64,000 nucleotides of DNA from Irpex lacteus (taxonomy: Eukaryota > Basidiomycota > Agaricomycetes > Polyporales > Irpicaceae): positions 1,116,001-1,180,000 of the forward strand of contig MQVO02000003.1 of assembly GCA_001986395.2 (NCBI GenBank), in the 5' to 3' direction. Positions 32,701 through 44,800 of the stretch are shown piece after piece. Below the pieces are notes generated by a model. The model saw nothing but the letters and a program-made list of their open reading frames with translations. It was not told where the DNA came from and did not search any database. Made by a program: the position numbers and the translations under genes. Each line of letters begins with the position of its first letter. The first letter of the stretch is position 1.

Positions 32701-34272
32701 ACGAGAGCCCTATTTCATCCGCGCATAGAAGCAGACCTACCGATCACACCTATGAACTACCACCTTGTCCAATCACATTCCCTCTAGATATCGTTTTTGG
32801 ATGAGAAGGGACAAGAAGGCGGGCCAAACAAACCTAATTACTCACCTACTGATAGCGAAGACCCAAAGAATGGGCTAGCCTGCGCCATTTGGGCTTCTTG
32901 CAGCCTGTCACGCTCGCCCTCATGAGTAAGGATAGCCACCGCCGAAGCGCGCCATGAATAAGGGCTCGGTAAGCAAACTTAATAGAAGCCCGCAATTGGC
33001 GGGTTCCCGTGCGTGTGGGCGTGCATGCTGGCAGCCTGGAGGGGAAAGAATGGATGAGAAAGGCTCGGCAGAAGCAGGGTCGACTGATGGGATTACTAAC
33101 GGTTGAGATGCTACCATGTGGCTAGGTGACTAGTAAATACCTTTGAACGTCGAGACGTCATGAGTTGCGGTCCGAAACTAGTCGTCGAACGGCTACGGGT
33201 CAGCGAGGGTCAGTGAGAAGCGACCCGGAGGCTTATAAATGACCTACGGGGTGAGAACGACAGTGATAGCACTGTGCATTATCCCGGATCCCCAATTGTA
33301 TGTTTACGGTATAAAAGTGCCCTGTCTATTTTCTGAGAGCTGCAGGGCGTGTCACTCGATATAGCCTCTGAGGTCGCCCAGACTTGCTCCAATAGCACAG
33401 CGCCGCCCGATCCCGAGCGGGGCGCCGAATAACCTCACGGATAACCTCACTTTTGACGAAATTTGGCTATCAAAATTCGGCCATTATTTGTGAAGGGGGC
33501 TGTCACCTTCGAAGGGTTGCCTTGCGCGCAGTAGACCGGCAGGCGATAAAGGGACAGCTCCTGATTAATTGACGTCAACGGCTACCTGCAAGCACAAAAT
33601 CAGTCAGACTTTGGTTTGTCAGGAAACATTCGTGATATAACAATGAAACATCACCAACATCCAAGAAAACCGGGGGATATCTGCGCTTGATAGTCTTCTT
33701 CTGCATCAACTGTGCATCGCAGTCCAGTGAACTTCAAGACATGGCTACATGTTCCTCATCCGTCCCCGCTGCGCTGCATAATGAATACACAGTCGCATTG
33801 ATGCGGACTACAGATGCCTTCGCGTCGGTGTAGTCTCAATATTAACGGGATCAACTGCTCTCCCGTAATGGAGCTCCGAAGTTGCCTCGAACCTGATCAT
33901 GAAATGCTGACATAGTATTAGTAGTCGGGCGGCGGGCGCACGCGACAGTTCTCGTTGAGTATCTGGCAAGTACACAAAGTTGAGTACAGACACTTTCACT
34001 CTGCTCAATACAACTCACACAGCTGGCTGATTTCTACTCCTCAGACATATATTGGCAGTCGCGGGCTATGCGGCGATGATGGAGGTGTAGTTGGGTCTCG
34101 AGCGCCCGACGCATCGTGGGAATTCAAGCTCCGCATCTTCGTGGGCAGGGGAGTCGCCCCCGGCTCTCAACTCCTCCTCGGTCTGTCGAGTTTCCAGCTT
34201 CCCGCCTCCGACTTTTAATTTTCTTTCATTTTCGCCTCCTCCTCTCTCACTCTGGCTCTTGTCGTCTGAGAG
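29757..34272. other. Gene-poor 4.5 kb region
   Basis: No gene could be supported. Part of 30700-31080 contains intron-like GTAAGT...CAG segments and could be an untranslated transcript, but no coding frame with recognisable motifs exists. The segment 31100-33900 has many scattered stops on both strands. A short hairpin-forming stretch lies near 33455-33480 (AAATTTGG...CAAAATTC). The part just before 34273 is a pyrimidine-rich promoter for the casein kinase gene. It may be a decayed mobile element, but I saw no terminal repeats. Confidence 0.45.
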
Positions 34273-36773
34273 ATGACAACGCATGTCATAGCCTCTTCCT
34301 CAGGTCATCCATCACACACAGGTCCAACCATGAACGGCGTAGTAGGAACCCATTTCAGAGTGGGCAAGAAGATTGGCGAGGGGTCCTTTGGTGTTGTATT
34401 CGAGGGTGCGCCCACATTCATCTCATGGCGCTCTCGCGAGCTGACGACCGCTATCAAGGCCTCAATATGATGACTAGCCAACCCGTCGCCATCAAGTTTG
34501 TGAGTGGTCAGACGATGTTGAGCGGGAGACGGTGCTGATGGGTACACACTTGAATAATAGGAACCTAGGAAGGCTGAGGCACCCCAGCTGCGAGACGAGT
34601 ACAGGTCGTACAGGACGTTAAGCGGAACTCGTACGTTTATTTGATCTTTTCCGCCAACGCCGCCTATTGCGCCCTATTGTCCCCTTCGAGGCTTGTCGGT
34701 CCACCGGCAATCAGGCTTACCTCGCCTCTCTCTGCAGTTGGAGTCCCTCAGGTTCAGTACTATGGTTCTGAGGGGCTGCATAACGTTCTGGTCATCGACC
34801 TCTTGGGACCGAACCTGGAAGACCTTTTCGACATGTGCAACCGCAAGTTCAGCATCAAGACTGTGTGCATGGCCGCTAAACAGATGGCAAGTCTTGTTCG
34901 CTCTCACATCTTCTCTTGTACCACGTTTCTTGTCGCTAGAGGTTTGGCAACTGTGGACGAATTCCCGCGACATAATTACAGCCGCCACGCAACGCGCAGT
35001 CTTCGCGTGTCATAGAGGGCTTGGGGATATCGGGGCGTCAGTGGGAAAGGCATTGTACACACTGGGAGCAAATACGGCACAGCACGACGCACTCTCGTGC
35101 GCCCAATGCGCTCACACTCCAAATCTTCACCCCCATAACTTCCCTTCCGCTATCATCACAGACGCTTACGAATGTTCTTGTTTTCATAGATCACACGTGT
35201 ACAAAGTGTGCACGAGAAGTCACTCATTTACCGCGATATCAAACCTGACAACTTCCTCATCGGTGTACCTGGTTCTAAGACCGCGAATCTCATCCATATT
35301 ATTGGTAGGTTCTCTTCGTCAGTTGATACAAGCAGTTTGTATTTCTGCCAGGATGCCCTACCCTGGTCTTTGTCTGTCCGCCAAGTGACATTGCTGTTAT
35401 CCCTTGTCAGCATTGGCGCATGACAAGGACAATCGAAGGGATCAGGCGCCTTTCGCGTAACAAGAACACAGTCATTTCTCCGTCTTCATTTACGTAAAAT
35501 TATCGGAATCCGACGTTCACGCTAACAATGCATTGTTCCAGATTTCGGCATGGCAAAGTATTATCGGGACCCTAAGTCGAAAGTACACATACCGTATCGC
35601 GAGCGCAAGTCGTTATCCGGGACGGCACGTTATATGTCTATCAACACTCACCTGGGACGCGAACAGTCCCGACGAGACGATCTGGAGTCTTTGGGACATG
35701 TCTTTATGTATTTCCTCCGCGGCAGTCTGCCATGGCAGGGCCTGAAGGCCGCTACTAACAAGCAAAAATACGAAAAGATCGGCGAGAAGAAGCAGACTAC
35801 GCCAATTGATGAGCTCTGTGAGGGTTTCCCAGGTACGTCATGAAGGATATCTCGGTGATGTGACAATATTAAAAACGTGTTGTGCGATTGCAGAGGAGTT
35901 CAACATCTATATGCACTATGTCCGCAAGCTGGGTTTCGAGGAAACACCCGACTACGACTTTTTGCGAGAGCTTTTCACGAAGGTTTTAAGATCACTGGGC
36001 GAGGAAGACGATGGGATATACGACTGGATGCTGCTCAACAACGGGAAAGGCTGGGAAACCCTTCCCGTAAGTGCTTCACAGACGCATAATATTTCTTTCC
36101 TTGTGAAATTGACAACTCGTCTCGCCTCCTCTAGCCCGTGTCGAAGGACCAGCCACAACACGTGCCGCGCGAGCACAGACGGGATCGTGGCGACCGAGAC
36201 CATGGACATCGCCGCTCACGCCAGCCTCTCGAGCCCAACTCACCCCTCGTCGTCCAGCCATCGCCAGCACGTGTCAGGACAAGCCGCCACGACACAGCTG
36301 CGCGTGGTGCATCCCGCGAGCATGTCAGCGTGCAGCCGCTTGCTCCTACAAGTCGACGTGCTTCACAGCAGCGTATCGACCGGGCTGCTGAACGAGACCA
36401 AAGGGAGAGTGCTCTCGTTACCGGAAACTCGTCACCTCATCCTTACGCCGCACCCAACACGCAGAACGGCTACCGCAATACTCAATACGAGAGGACGTCA
36501 GCATTGCAACCTCAGACCAATGGCAACGGTTACACAGCCAACAGCTCGCCTGCTATGCCGCCGACGTCCGATTACCAGTACGGTGTTCCAGCGGCTGCGT
36601 CGCGACAGAGCGGGTTCGGTGCGACCGGTGACCAGTCGCGGCCACATACGATGAACGGCAACAAGGGCATATACATGTCCGAGAACCAGCCAAGGTCTAG
36701 AGGCATCGATCCGGATGAGCATGGCGATGGCAAGAAGAGGGGCTTCTTCTCCGTGCTGTGCTGCAGGGGATAG
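34273..36773 (+). CDS. Casein kinase I, membrane-anchored Yck type
   Basis: A 536-residue kinase in eight exons (34273-34405, 34459-34499, 34561-34630, 34738-34886, 35190-35304, 35542-35832, 35894-36066, 36135-36773), exon sum divisible by three. CK1 hallmarks are [99 protein letters not shown] and [20 protein letters not shown]. The C-terminal 210 residues are Gln/Ser/Arg-rich and end FFSVLCCRG; yeast Yck1/2 also end in Cys-Cys that are palmitoylated for plasma-membrane anchoring. Intron 4 is 303 nt with a GC donor (ATG|GCAAGT), joining AAKQM to [10 protein letters not shown]. Intron 5 is also long (237 nt). The start could instead be ATG 34330. Confidence 0.92.
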
Positions 36774-38375
36774 GAAATGAAGTCGGAGACAAAGCCTGTC
36801 ACTGGCTGGCAGGAGGTGATGCTATAAATGTGAGTTACCGCACGCCTATCTATGGTTGCATAGAATGACCTTTTCTAACGTTATCTCTTGCTCTAGGTTT
36901 ATTCTCGCAGGTCACTCGTTTTCCTCGCTCACGACCCGGATTTCTTTCACGATCACCCATGATCATCTCTATCAAGTCCAAAGCAGTGACTCGTTCCCGT
37001 ATCATAACGTAACTTACAAGCCTTGCTATTACCCCTTCTTCACCCCGCGGAACCCCATCCAACTGTTGCCCACGCTCGCTCGTTTCTGGATGTCCGACGA
37101 GAGCCCTTCCATTGACCATCTCAACGTATCCTCGCCCCCGGGTCCCCTACACCTCGTTCACCCGACCCCCGTACGCACGCACACATCCCGTTCATACGCC
37201 GCGCAACGTTTTGATCTCGTATCGTATTTTCTTTATTTTCTCTTGCAATAGATATACCCGCTCGTCGTTGGGCTTGGAATCACATACAGACAAGCTGAAG
37301 ATGAACTAATGCATACGATGCCTCAACGTAAAACTCTGTCGTCAAACGTTACCACAATGAAGTCTCGGTGTGCATACGAACCCTCTCATGCGCCCGCCGT
37401 CCGCAAATCCCAAGGCCCCCTTCAAGTCCGGATACAAGTCATTTCAGTCACAGAAGCACGCAAGCTACGACCGCCCTAGGATCCACCGCGATGTATACTA
37501 TTTAGAACGTCATGTCTCGTCTCTCTTCATCTTGTCTTATACTTTTTTCTTCTTTTTCTTACGCTGTGTCATATACTTGGCTGTGACGATACATACATAC
37601 GAACTTTCTCTTCCTCTCAGGCCTGACAACCACAACCAGACTCTTCACTACATGGGATATGGATGATCATGGTACTATATAGGCATGTATTAGTAGCAGA
37701 CTCGGTTATTGTGAATTCTTCTTTCTTTGCTCTGAGTCCGTTCTGCTTCGCCTTGCCCTCTGCAGCTGTCCTCTGGAAACCCGGGATTCGGAACTAGACG
37801 TAATGCACCTTCTTCCAATGCATCCTGTTTACACATTCATCGAACCAGATTGCCCTCGTCCAAGCCTGGCAACAGGGGCAGCGGGCTAGCCTCGGCGAGA
37901 GAGCGGAACATGAGGCCAAGTTCCCAGCACGTGATGCCTCACTGAATGGACGCGCCTCCCCAACGGTCTCACGGATGACGTCCTTCCCTGCCCAGCCGGA
38001 GTCGGGCCTCCGCAGTGGATCGTATTCAACGCCTGCGGGGTTAACGCTAGTGCTCGTCGGCGCATACAGCGAGCAGGACGCCCGTCGCGACGCCGCAGGT
38101 TATTCATGTGCAAGGTTGCATGGCATGTCTATCGATATTGTACAGGTTGTGGTGCCTACAGTGCGCAAAGCAAAGGTAGCAAACGATGTAATATTACAGG
38201 TAATGTTCCAAGATTAAGAAACGCAGAAGGTGAATATGGGAACCAAGTATGCGATGCATGGAGAATGGAAAACAGAGCCTTTCGACAACTTACTACCCTT
38301 TGAGTCTATGTATGCGTATGTGTGTTATGTTATCATGAATGCAATAAACAATAAGTGAAACTCGGGAAAAGAAAC
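36774..38375. other. Region downstream of casein kinase I
   Basis: About 1.6 kb. The first several hundred bases are likely the kinase 3' UTR and contain a possible GTGAGT...TAG intron (about 36831-36897). No supported gene in the remainder. Confidence 0.45.
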
Positions 38376-39014
38376 TTAGGTAGCTCTCCTCGTCTTCCAG
38401 GCACCGTCGACGCCAAGTTTCGAGTTCTTCTCGGCGGTGGCAGGGGCATCAGGAGGAGGGTTCCTCGTAGCGAGCTCGCCCTCGCCCGCCTTGGTAGTAG
38501 CCTTGTCCATCAACCCCACACCTCCCTCTCCACCGTCCTTCATCTCGCCAGGAGCACTCCTGAAGCGCACAGACGCACTCTCCTGGACGCCAGCAGCGTC
38601 GTTCGAGCCCGTGGGGTTCTGCGTGGCAGCACGGGTAGTGACAGGGTGCGCAAGGTCAGGACTCGTCGACGAGCGCGGCTCAGTCTTTGGTGCACTGGTG
38701 GGTGGGAAGTTCTGGTATGGCGCCGAGGTGGGGTACGCGCCGTACGGCACCTCGTAGGGGGTAGAGCGCGGGTCTGGCTCTGAGACGACGTAGTGACGTT
38801 GGCCGGGTGCGAGTGATGCGTAGCCGTGCGCGTCGGGTGACTTCTCGTACAAGCCTTGTGTAGAGCTCGAGGGAGTGGGTTGGGATGTGCTGGAGAGGCC
38901 CGAGGAGGAGAGGACGGCGAAGGGCGAGTGGAATGAGCGTGCTGCGGGTTTAGGGGCGGCAGAGCGGGACAGGGCGCGAGCGTGCTTTGCGACTGAGCGA
39001 AGAGTGGAAGACAT
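38376..39014 (-). CDS. Small Pro/Ser-rich protein with mitochondrial-type N-terminus
   Basis: A single-exon 212-residue protein, not recognised. It starts MSSTLRSVAKHARALSRSAA followed by PKPAARSFHSPF: basic, Ser/Ala-rich and without acidic residues, with an R-S-F-H cleavage-like site, so mitochondrial import is likely. The rest is Pro/Ser/Thr-rich with a compact segment HYVVSEPDPRSTPYEVPYGA, and the C-terminus is Gly/Lys/Ala-rich (ATAEKNSKLGVDGAWKTRR). A TATTTATAA-like TATA element lies about 100 bp upstream (39111-39120 on the minus strand). No catalytic motif is seen. Confidence 0.7.
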   Translation of the reverse strand: MSSTLRSVAKHARALSRSAAPKPAARSFHSPFAVLSSSGLSSTSQPTPSSSTQGLYEKSPDAHGYASLAPGQRHYVVSEPDPRSTPYEVPYGAYPTSAPYQNFPPTSAPKTEPRSSTSPDLAHPVTTRAATQNPTGSNDAAGVQESASVRFRSAPGEMKDGGEGGVGLMDKATTKAGEGELATRNPPPDAPATAEKNSKLGVDGAWKTRRAT

Positions 39015-39905
39015 TGTTTGAGTCGTTGAGTAACTTAGGGACGCGTTGGGATGATTGGGGGCGTCGGGGGATGGTGGTGGTAGGTGTGAGAGAGTTGGCG
39101 GGAGGGGCTGTTATAAATAAGAGACGATAAATATATTGGCATGGTTCGAGAAGTGGAAGTGGTCCCAGAGTGGAAAGGATGGGGTTGGGGTCCGCTCTAA
39201 CCGACTATGTAACGTCACCGCCTCTTTCCCACGTGAGCCTCCTCCTATATTCAAGTCTCTCATGCATATATTCTTCTTGGCAGACGTCTGTGTCTTCCTC
39301 ATATTTATTCTCCTGCAGCGAACGTAGATACCTGCTCTGCGTCGACACAGTAGTAGGTAGGCAATATAGACCGATCGTAAGACAGAGCTTCCTTTTTCCT
39401 TTTCCGGCAGGCGTAGTATTGCTACCATTATGGGAAAGCAACGCTTGCAACTCGCTCTCACCATCAACCCTCCTCATCGCCATGACAAGTCCCCCGAGTC
39501 AAGCGCAGCGAGTGCATCGTCTTTTCTTAGACCCCATCGTACCACCTTCCTGCGTCGGAGAACACAAATCTCCAACGTGTTCGAGGTGAATCTCGTCCAG
39601 CATATCCAGGCGTAAAGTTGCATCATTACTCGTCGTGCGTCGTACTACATTTGCATCGACTACAGTGTTACATTCCAGACTTATGGTAAGCAGAGAACGG
39701 CAGTCTCTTCCTACAGAACTATCTTCCAAGTTTTACAAAGTCTTTCGAGTGGTACAAGGTTACTACAAGTCCGTAAGAGTTCAGTTCATTGTTCCAAATT
39801 GTCCGTCAAGTGTCCATTAGTTCATCAAGATTTCCCTGCAGGAGCACGAAACCAATAAGCAGGTATCGTTGGAGTGACATCAGATACACTTACTTTAGCC
39901 CCTGC
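39015..39905. other. Intergenic DNA between mitochondrial-type gene and cerato-platanin
   Basis: About 890 bp; only the TATA-like element near 39111 is noteworthy. Open frames here have no recognisable content. Confidence 0.5.
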
Positions 39906-40412
39906 TTACAGGCCACAAACACTCGAAGCAACCTGGGTGGCTTGAGCATTAACACGGCCGAGGAACTCAGCCTGGTTATGCGTAAGCCTGTTCAACGCGC
40001 CGAGGGCGATGTTGAATGTGCCCGCCGCAGCATGGTCGACAGCTAGGACGTTGATGGAAGTGCCGTTGTACGTCAACTTCCAGCACGTTCCGCAGGCAGC
40101 ACTGTTCCAGCCACCGACGGCTCCCGCACCTCCGATGTTGGAGAAGTCTGGGAGAGAGCCAAAGGTGGTGAAGCCTGTATGGGTGGAGTATTTGTGAGTG
40201 GGGGGTTTATCGCAGCATGAGATGCAATGTTAACCTTTGGTCAAGAGACCGTTAGGGCCGTCGGAGCATGCGACGGTGGCCAAGTCGCCACTGGGGTTGT
40301 CGTACACCTGGTCGTATGAGACACTGACAGTAGTCGAAGCGTCAGGAGTGGGGGCAGCTGCAACAGCAGCAGCGAGGACAGCGAGGACAGAGGTGATAGT
40401 GAAGAACCTCAT
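39906..40412 (-). CDS. Secreted cerato-platanin family protein
   Basis: A 148-residue protein in two exons (40412-40235 and 40174-39906). The N-terminus (MRFFTITSVLAVLAAAVAAA) is a clear signal peptide, with mature sequence from about residue 20. The cerato-platanin pattern is VSVSYDQVYDNPSGDLATVA, CSDGPNGLLTKGFTTFGSLP, then FSNIGGAGAVGGWNSAACGT, CWKLTYNGTSINVLAVDHAA and a C-terminal SSVCGL. The four conserved cysteines are present. Members are small secreted fungal proteins with a double-psi beta-barrel related to expansins, found on hyphal surfaces and in culture filtrates. The single intron interrupts the Gly codon after LLTK. A good TATA box lies about 120 bp upstream, consistent with strong expression. 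Confidence 0.93.
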
Positions 40413-41853
40413 GATAATCGTGAAATAGGTGGTGTTACGAAGGCGAAGACGAAGGAGGTTTGTGAGTGTGAGTGTGTTTAAACTCGCTAAGGATGCGATG
40501 GGTCTTCCCCAGCTCCACCTCCACCGCCTTTTATACCTTTCAGCACTCCGGTGCACGAGAGAGCCTCTGACAGATTTCACGCGACCGGGTGATGCTGGAG
40601 CGCGAGGCTGCGAACATGATGACGAGAATCCACAAGAGATGCTCTCGAATGCACCTCGAACGGGTCACGCACCCTCCCATCGGGGCTCTCCCCCCGTGCA
40701 CGTCCAACGCACTGACCGACGCCATCCTCGCCTCTCCTATTCCAATACATTTGACACAAGCTAGAACGCCCTCAAAATGCTGATGTCACTCGCAAATGGC
40801 AGTCGACCGCATCTTGTGATTCGACCCCGCGCGATCCTCAGAATCAAGCTTTAGAAGCACTGGCAGGATCAGCCTTTCTGAATATAAACGGGCGATTGAT
40901 GCTGAGCTTAACGCGGGTGGCGGATTTGTACCGAGCATGCCCAGAAGTTTAACCCAGAGCTCGGAGGCCTGAGTTCTGCATACAGATGGGTCAGAACACC
41001 GCCGGGCACAGATAACCGCACCCCGTGCTCGTATTGGCGCTCGAGAAGCTCGACGGGTGCGTGAGCTCGAAGAGTCGACGCACTGCCAGTGTCATGCCGA
41101 TGTCAGTGATGACCCCCTCGTAAACAGACGGAGACTGGTACGGACCTTGGCAGCCTGCTACGGTGTAGGTCGTCCGTCATCTACATACATTGTCTGCTCC
41201 TAAACAAAATATGCATCTCATAATCAACCTTTCAGTTGTAAATCGGTGGTAGTACGTAAGATCCTAGTTGTAGAAGCTTGTCTTCTAATATAGCTATTGA
41301 TGGAATAATAAGCCTTGTCTATTGGAAAGGCCTCGTGAACATGTATCGAATATATCGAACAGGAGAAGGAGACGTACCATGCGACAGTGGTGGAAATAGT
41401 ACCACAAAGCGCGTTAAGCCCGATACTGCCTATACGGTACACCACGCCATCAGTCATATGCTCCGAAGGCCCACTCACCTTTGACATGGGAGGTAATATC
41501 GCACGCGGCGATAATACAGCGTACTCGCAAAGCCTGGCCAGAAGGATGAGTGGTCAAGAAACTTTGAATTCGAAAAACCCATTATACGCGAGTAAGCAAT
41601 ATTCCAGCGAAGGGGACAAATTGGTATATGATGGAATGCAGAATATGCAACGTAAGCAATGGTGCGGCATGTGGCAAGAACCGAATATCGTGGAAGGTTT
41701 GGGAATCGTTATATGTAGGAGCAAGAGATGGAACGAAAGGATTAACCGATGGCGATTGAACTTGAGAGAGATAAAGAGCTGATAAATGAGGGGCTCATGA
41801 TACTGTTAAATTTGAGCAGCGTGTGCGTTTGCTGTACGTCGTCGCCTGCCACT
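40413..41853. other. Intergenic DNA upstream of cerato-platanin
   Basis: About 1.4 kb without a supported gene. The first 130 bp hold the cerato-platanin core promoter. The end near 41854 holds the 3' region of the large CaaX-type gene. Confidence 0.5.
40529..40535 (-). promoter_or_regulatory. TATA box of the cerato-platanin gene
   Basis: The minus strand reads GGTATAAAAGGCGG here, about 117-123 bp upstream of the start codon at 40412. It is the best TATA box in the window. Confidence 0.65.
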
Positions 41854-44800
41854 TTAGAAGATCACGCAGGTGCGATGGTGCTTCTTCTCCTTGGTGGGTG
41901 CCGCGGTAGCTTCTGCAGGAGTATTCGCGGGAGCATCAGCACCATCAGGAGCCTTACCATTCTGCGAGAACTCGCCAGCGGCATGATCCAACGAAGCACG
42001 GTTGTCCTCGGGTGTCTTGGGGTTACCAGAGAACCACCCGCCAGGGAAGTAGCGCGAAGAGGCCGTCGACTGGTTCGACTCGTGTCTGCCACGCTTGCTG
42101 GGGGAGACTGCTGCCTCCTCGATCTGCGCGGGAGAGACGACGTTGGTCGGTTTGTCTTCGGCCAACGGAGCGAGACGAGCGAGGCTGGGCCTGATGGCAA
42201 AGTCTAATCAGCGACCGAGGATACTGTGAACGATGCTTGAATACTTACTTAGCCGATACCTTCGGCCCGGGCTCGTGCACTTCTGTGGTAGGGAATGCTT
42301 CGCTCACAGCCTCCTGAGTGGCCGGCTGGGCAGGCGAGCCTGGTCCTTGGGTGGTGACAGCATACGAGGGCGTCCACGGACGTTCGGGTTGTTCGGACTT
42401 GGTGGCCTAGTAAAGTGTCATTAGCATATGCTAGAATATCAAGTACGTCAATGATGTAACACTTACCTCAGTAGCGGCACTCTCCTTATCCTGAGTGCTA
42501 GCCTCTTCCGTCTTGGCCTCAACAGGTGCAGCCTCTTCGACTTTGATAGCTGGAGTAGCAGGTTTCTCAATAGCCTCAGTAGGTTCTGGAGCAGAGACCG
42601 GTGCGAGTTCGGAATTGCTGAGAAGTGGGCTTGAACCTTGACGAGCTACAGAGTAAGATGGAGTCCATGGCCTCTCAGGAGCAGCGGGCTGAGCCTCAGT
42701 AGGCTGGGCTTCAGGGGGTTGCAGGGGACTGCTACCCTGCCTCTCCACACTGTACGAAGGAGTCCAAGGGCGCTCGGGTGCCTTGATAGCTTCAGGCTCT
42801 TCAGACACAGGCTCCTCAACCAGAGCAGCAGCACCAGTAATGACAGGAGATTGGGGCTGAGCTGGCACGGGTGACTCCGTAGCATCCTCAGGCTTGAGCG
42901 AAGACCTTGATCCTTGGCGAGACACAGAGTAAGCTGCAGGGAACGAGCTTCGCGAAAGAGGGCGTTGCGGCGCGGGGGCTGCGATCTCTGGCTCTGCCTT
43001 TGATGCTGCCTCGTCCTGTTGAGTGGCAGCCTCCTTGAGCGAGGACCTCGATCCCTGACGTGAGACAGAGTACGAGGGAGTGAAGGAGGTACGCGACGCG
43101 GGGCGTACGGGAGCAGGGGCCGCAATCTCAACCTGAGGCTCGACGACGGCTGCTGCAGGCTCCTCTGGTGCGGCTGCCACAGCAGGCTCTTGCTCCTTCA
43201 ACGACGACACGGATCCCTGGCGAGAGACAGTGTAAGACGGTGTCCAAGATCCTCTGGAGGCAGGTCGCTCCGGCTCCGATTTCTCGGCAACAGCCTCCGT
43301 GGTTGATGTTGGAAGTGTAGAGTCCGAAGCCTTAGGGCTCGAGCCTTGCTGAGTGGTAACTGCGTAGGAAGGCGTCCATGGTCTCTCTGGAGGAGTTTGC
43401 TGCTCGGGCTGAGTCTCTTGAAGCGGCTGGGTAGGCACCTCCACAGCGTCGTCATCACCGCCTGGAATGATCACAGGGGAGACTTGGTGGGACTCCTACA
43501 AACATCATTAGACACACAGACGTGCGACAGGCAAATCAACATACCTCGTCAGTAGCAACAATCTGAGGGGTGAGCAGAGTCTCCGAGGTATCGACCTTGA
43601 CCTCCGGTTCCGCTGCAGCAGTAGTGTCAGCATGCTCAGCAGTCGCTTCGGCCTCCTCAGGTACGAATTCGTCAACAGGTGGCACGACCACGGCTTCTAC
43701 AGGAGCAGGAGCAGAGAGGTCCGCGATGTGCTCAACATCAGCATCTTGTGTCGTCTGAGGGGCGTGAGAAGGGCTGTTTCCCTGAGAGCTGACGGTCCAG
43801 GAGGTAGGCCAAGACTTGGTCGCTTCGGCAACAGGCTACGATGCCAACAATTGTGAGAAACATCGCAATGCACTGCAGCTGTATCACATACCTCAGCAGG
43901 CTGCTCAGCGGCCGCTACTGTCTCCTCAGAGATGACGATGGCGGGTTCTTCCTTGGGAGCATCGGTCAGTGGCTCTTCGACCTTTCCTTCCGTCTCCGTT
44001 TCTGTTCCAGGACCTTGAGTTTCGACGCTGTATGAAGGAGTCCAGGGAGATTTCGGTCTCTCAGGTTGCTCTGAGGTCTCAACCTTCAATTCCTCCTCCG
44101 AGGTGGGTGCAACATCCTTCGGCGCTTCGGTCTCTGACACCTCAGGAGCTGGTGCCTCGTCAACTACAGCAGCGCTCTCAACCGGCTCGACAGTGTCTGC
44201 GGCTGGTACTGCTTCCTCAACGAGAGCGGTCGTGCTCTCATCTACAGGCGCTGGTGCTTCATCGACGGCAGGAGCGGGTGCAGCCTCGTGTTCCTAAGAT
44301 ATTTCATCATTAACCACAACACGTGTACCACATGAGGGAATGCATACCTCTGTCTCATGTAAAATTTCGGGTGCTGCATCTTGCACTTCGCTCTCTTGCT
44401 TCACCTCTTCAACTACGGGTACAGCCTCAGGTTCAGCTGCTTCAGCTGTAGCCGTTGGCTCGTCGACAGCCTTCTCCTCGGGTGCAGGCGGTTCCTTTGC
44501 AGAGGGTTCGGGCGTAGCAGCGACTGGCTCTTCAGCTGCTGGAACTTCAGGCGCGGATGGCTCTGATGCGGGCTCCACTGTAGTTGCAGGCTCTTCAACA
44601 GCCTTCTCTTCAGCTGCAGGTGGTTCCTCTACAGCGGGTTCGGCCGTGACAGGTGTTGTCTCTTCAATCGCTGGAACTTCAGGCACAGTCTCCTCCACAG
44701 CGGGTTCAGCCGCTGCAACTGGTGTCTCCTCAGATACCGTCTCGACTGCTGGAACTTCATGGGTGGAAGGCTCCTCCTGAACACGTTTCAGCACACCCGC

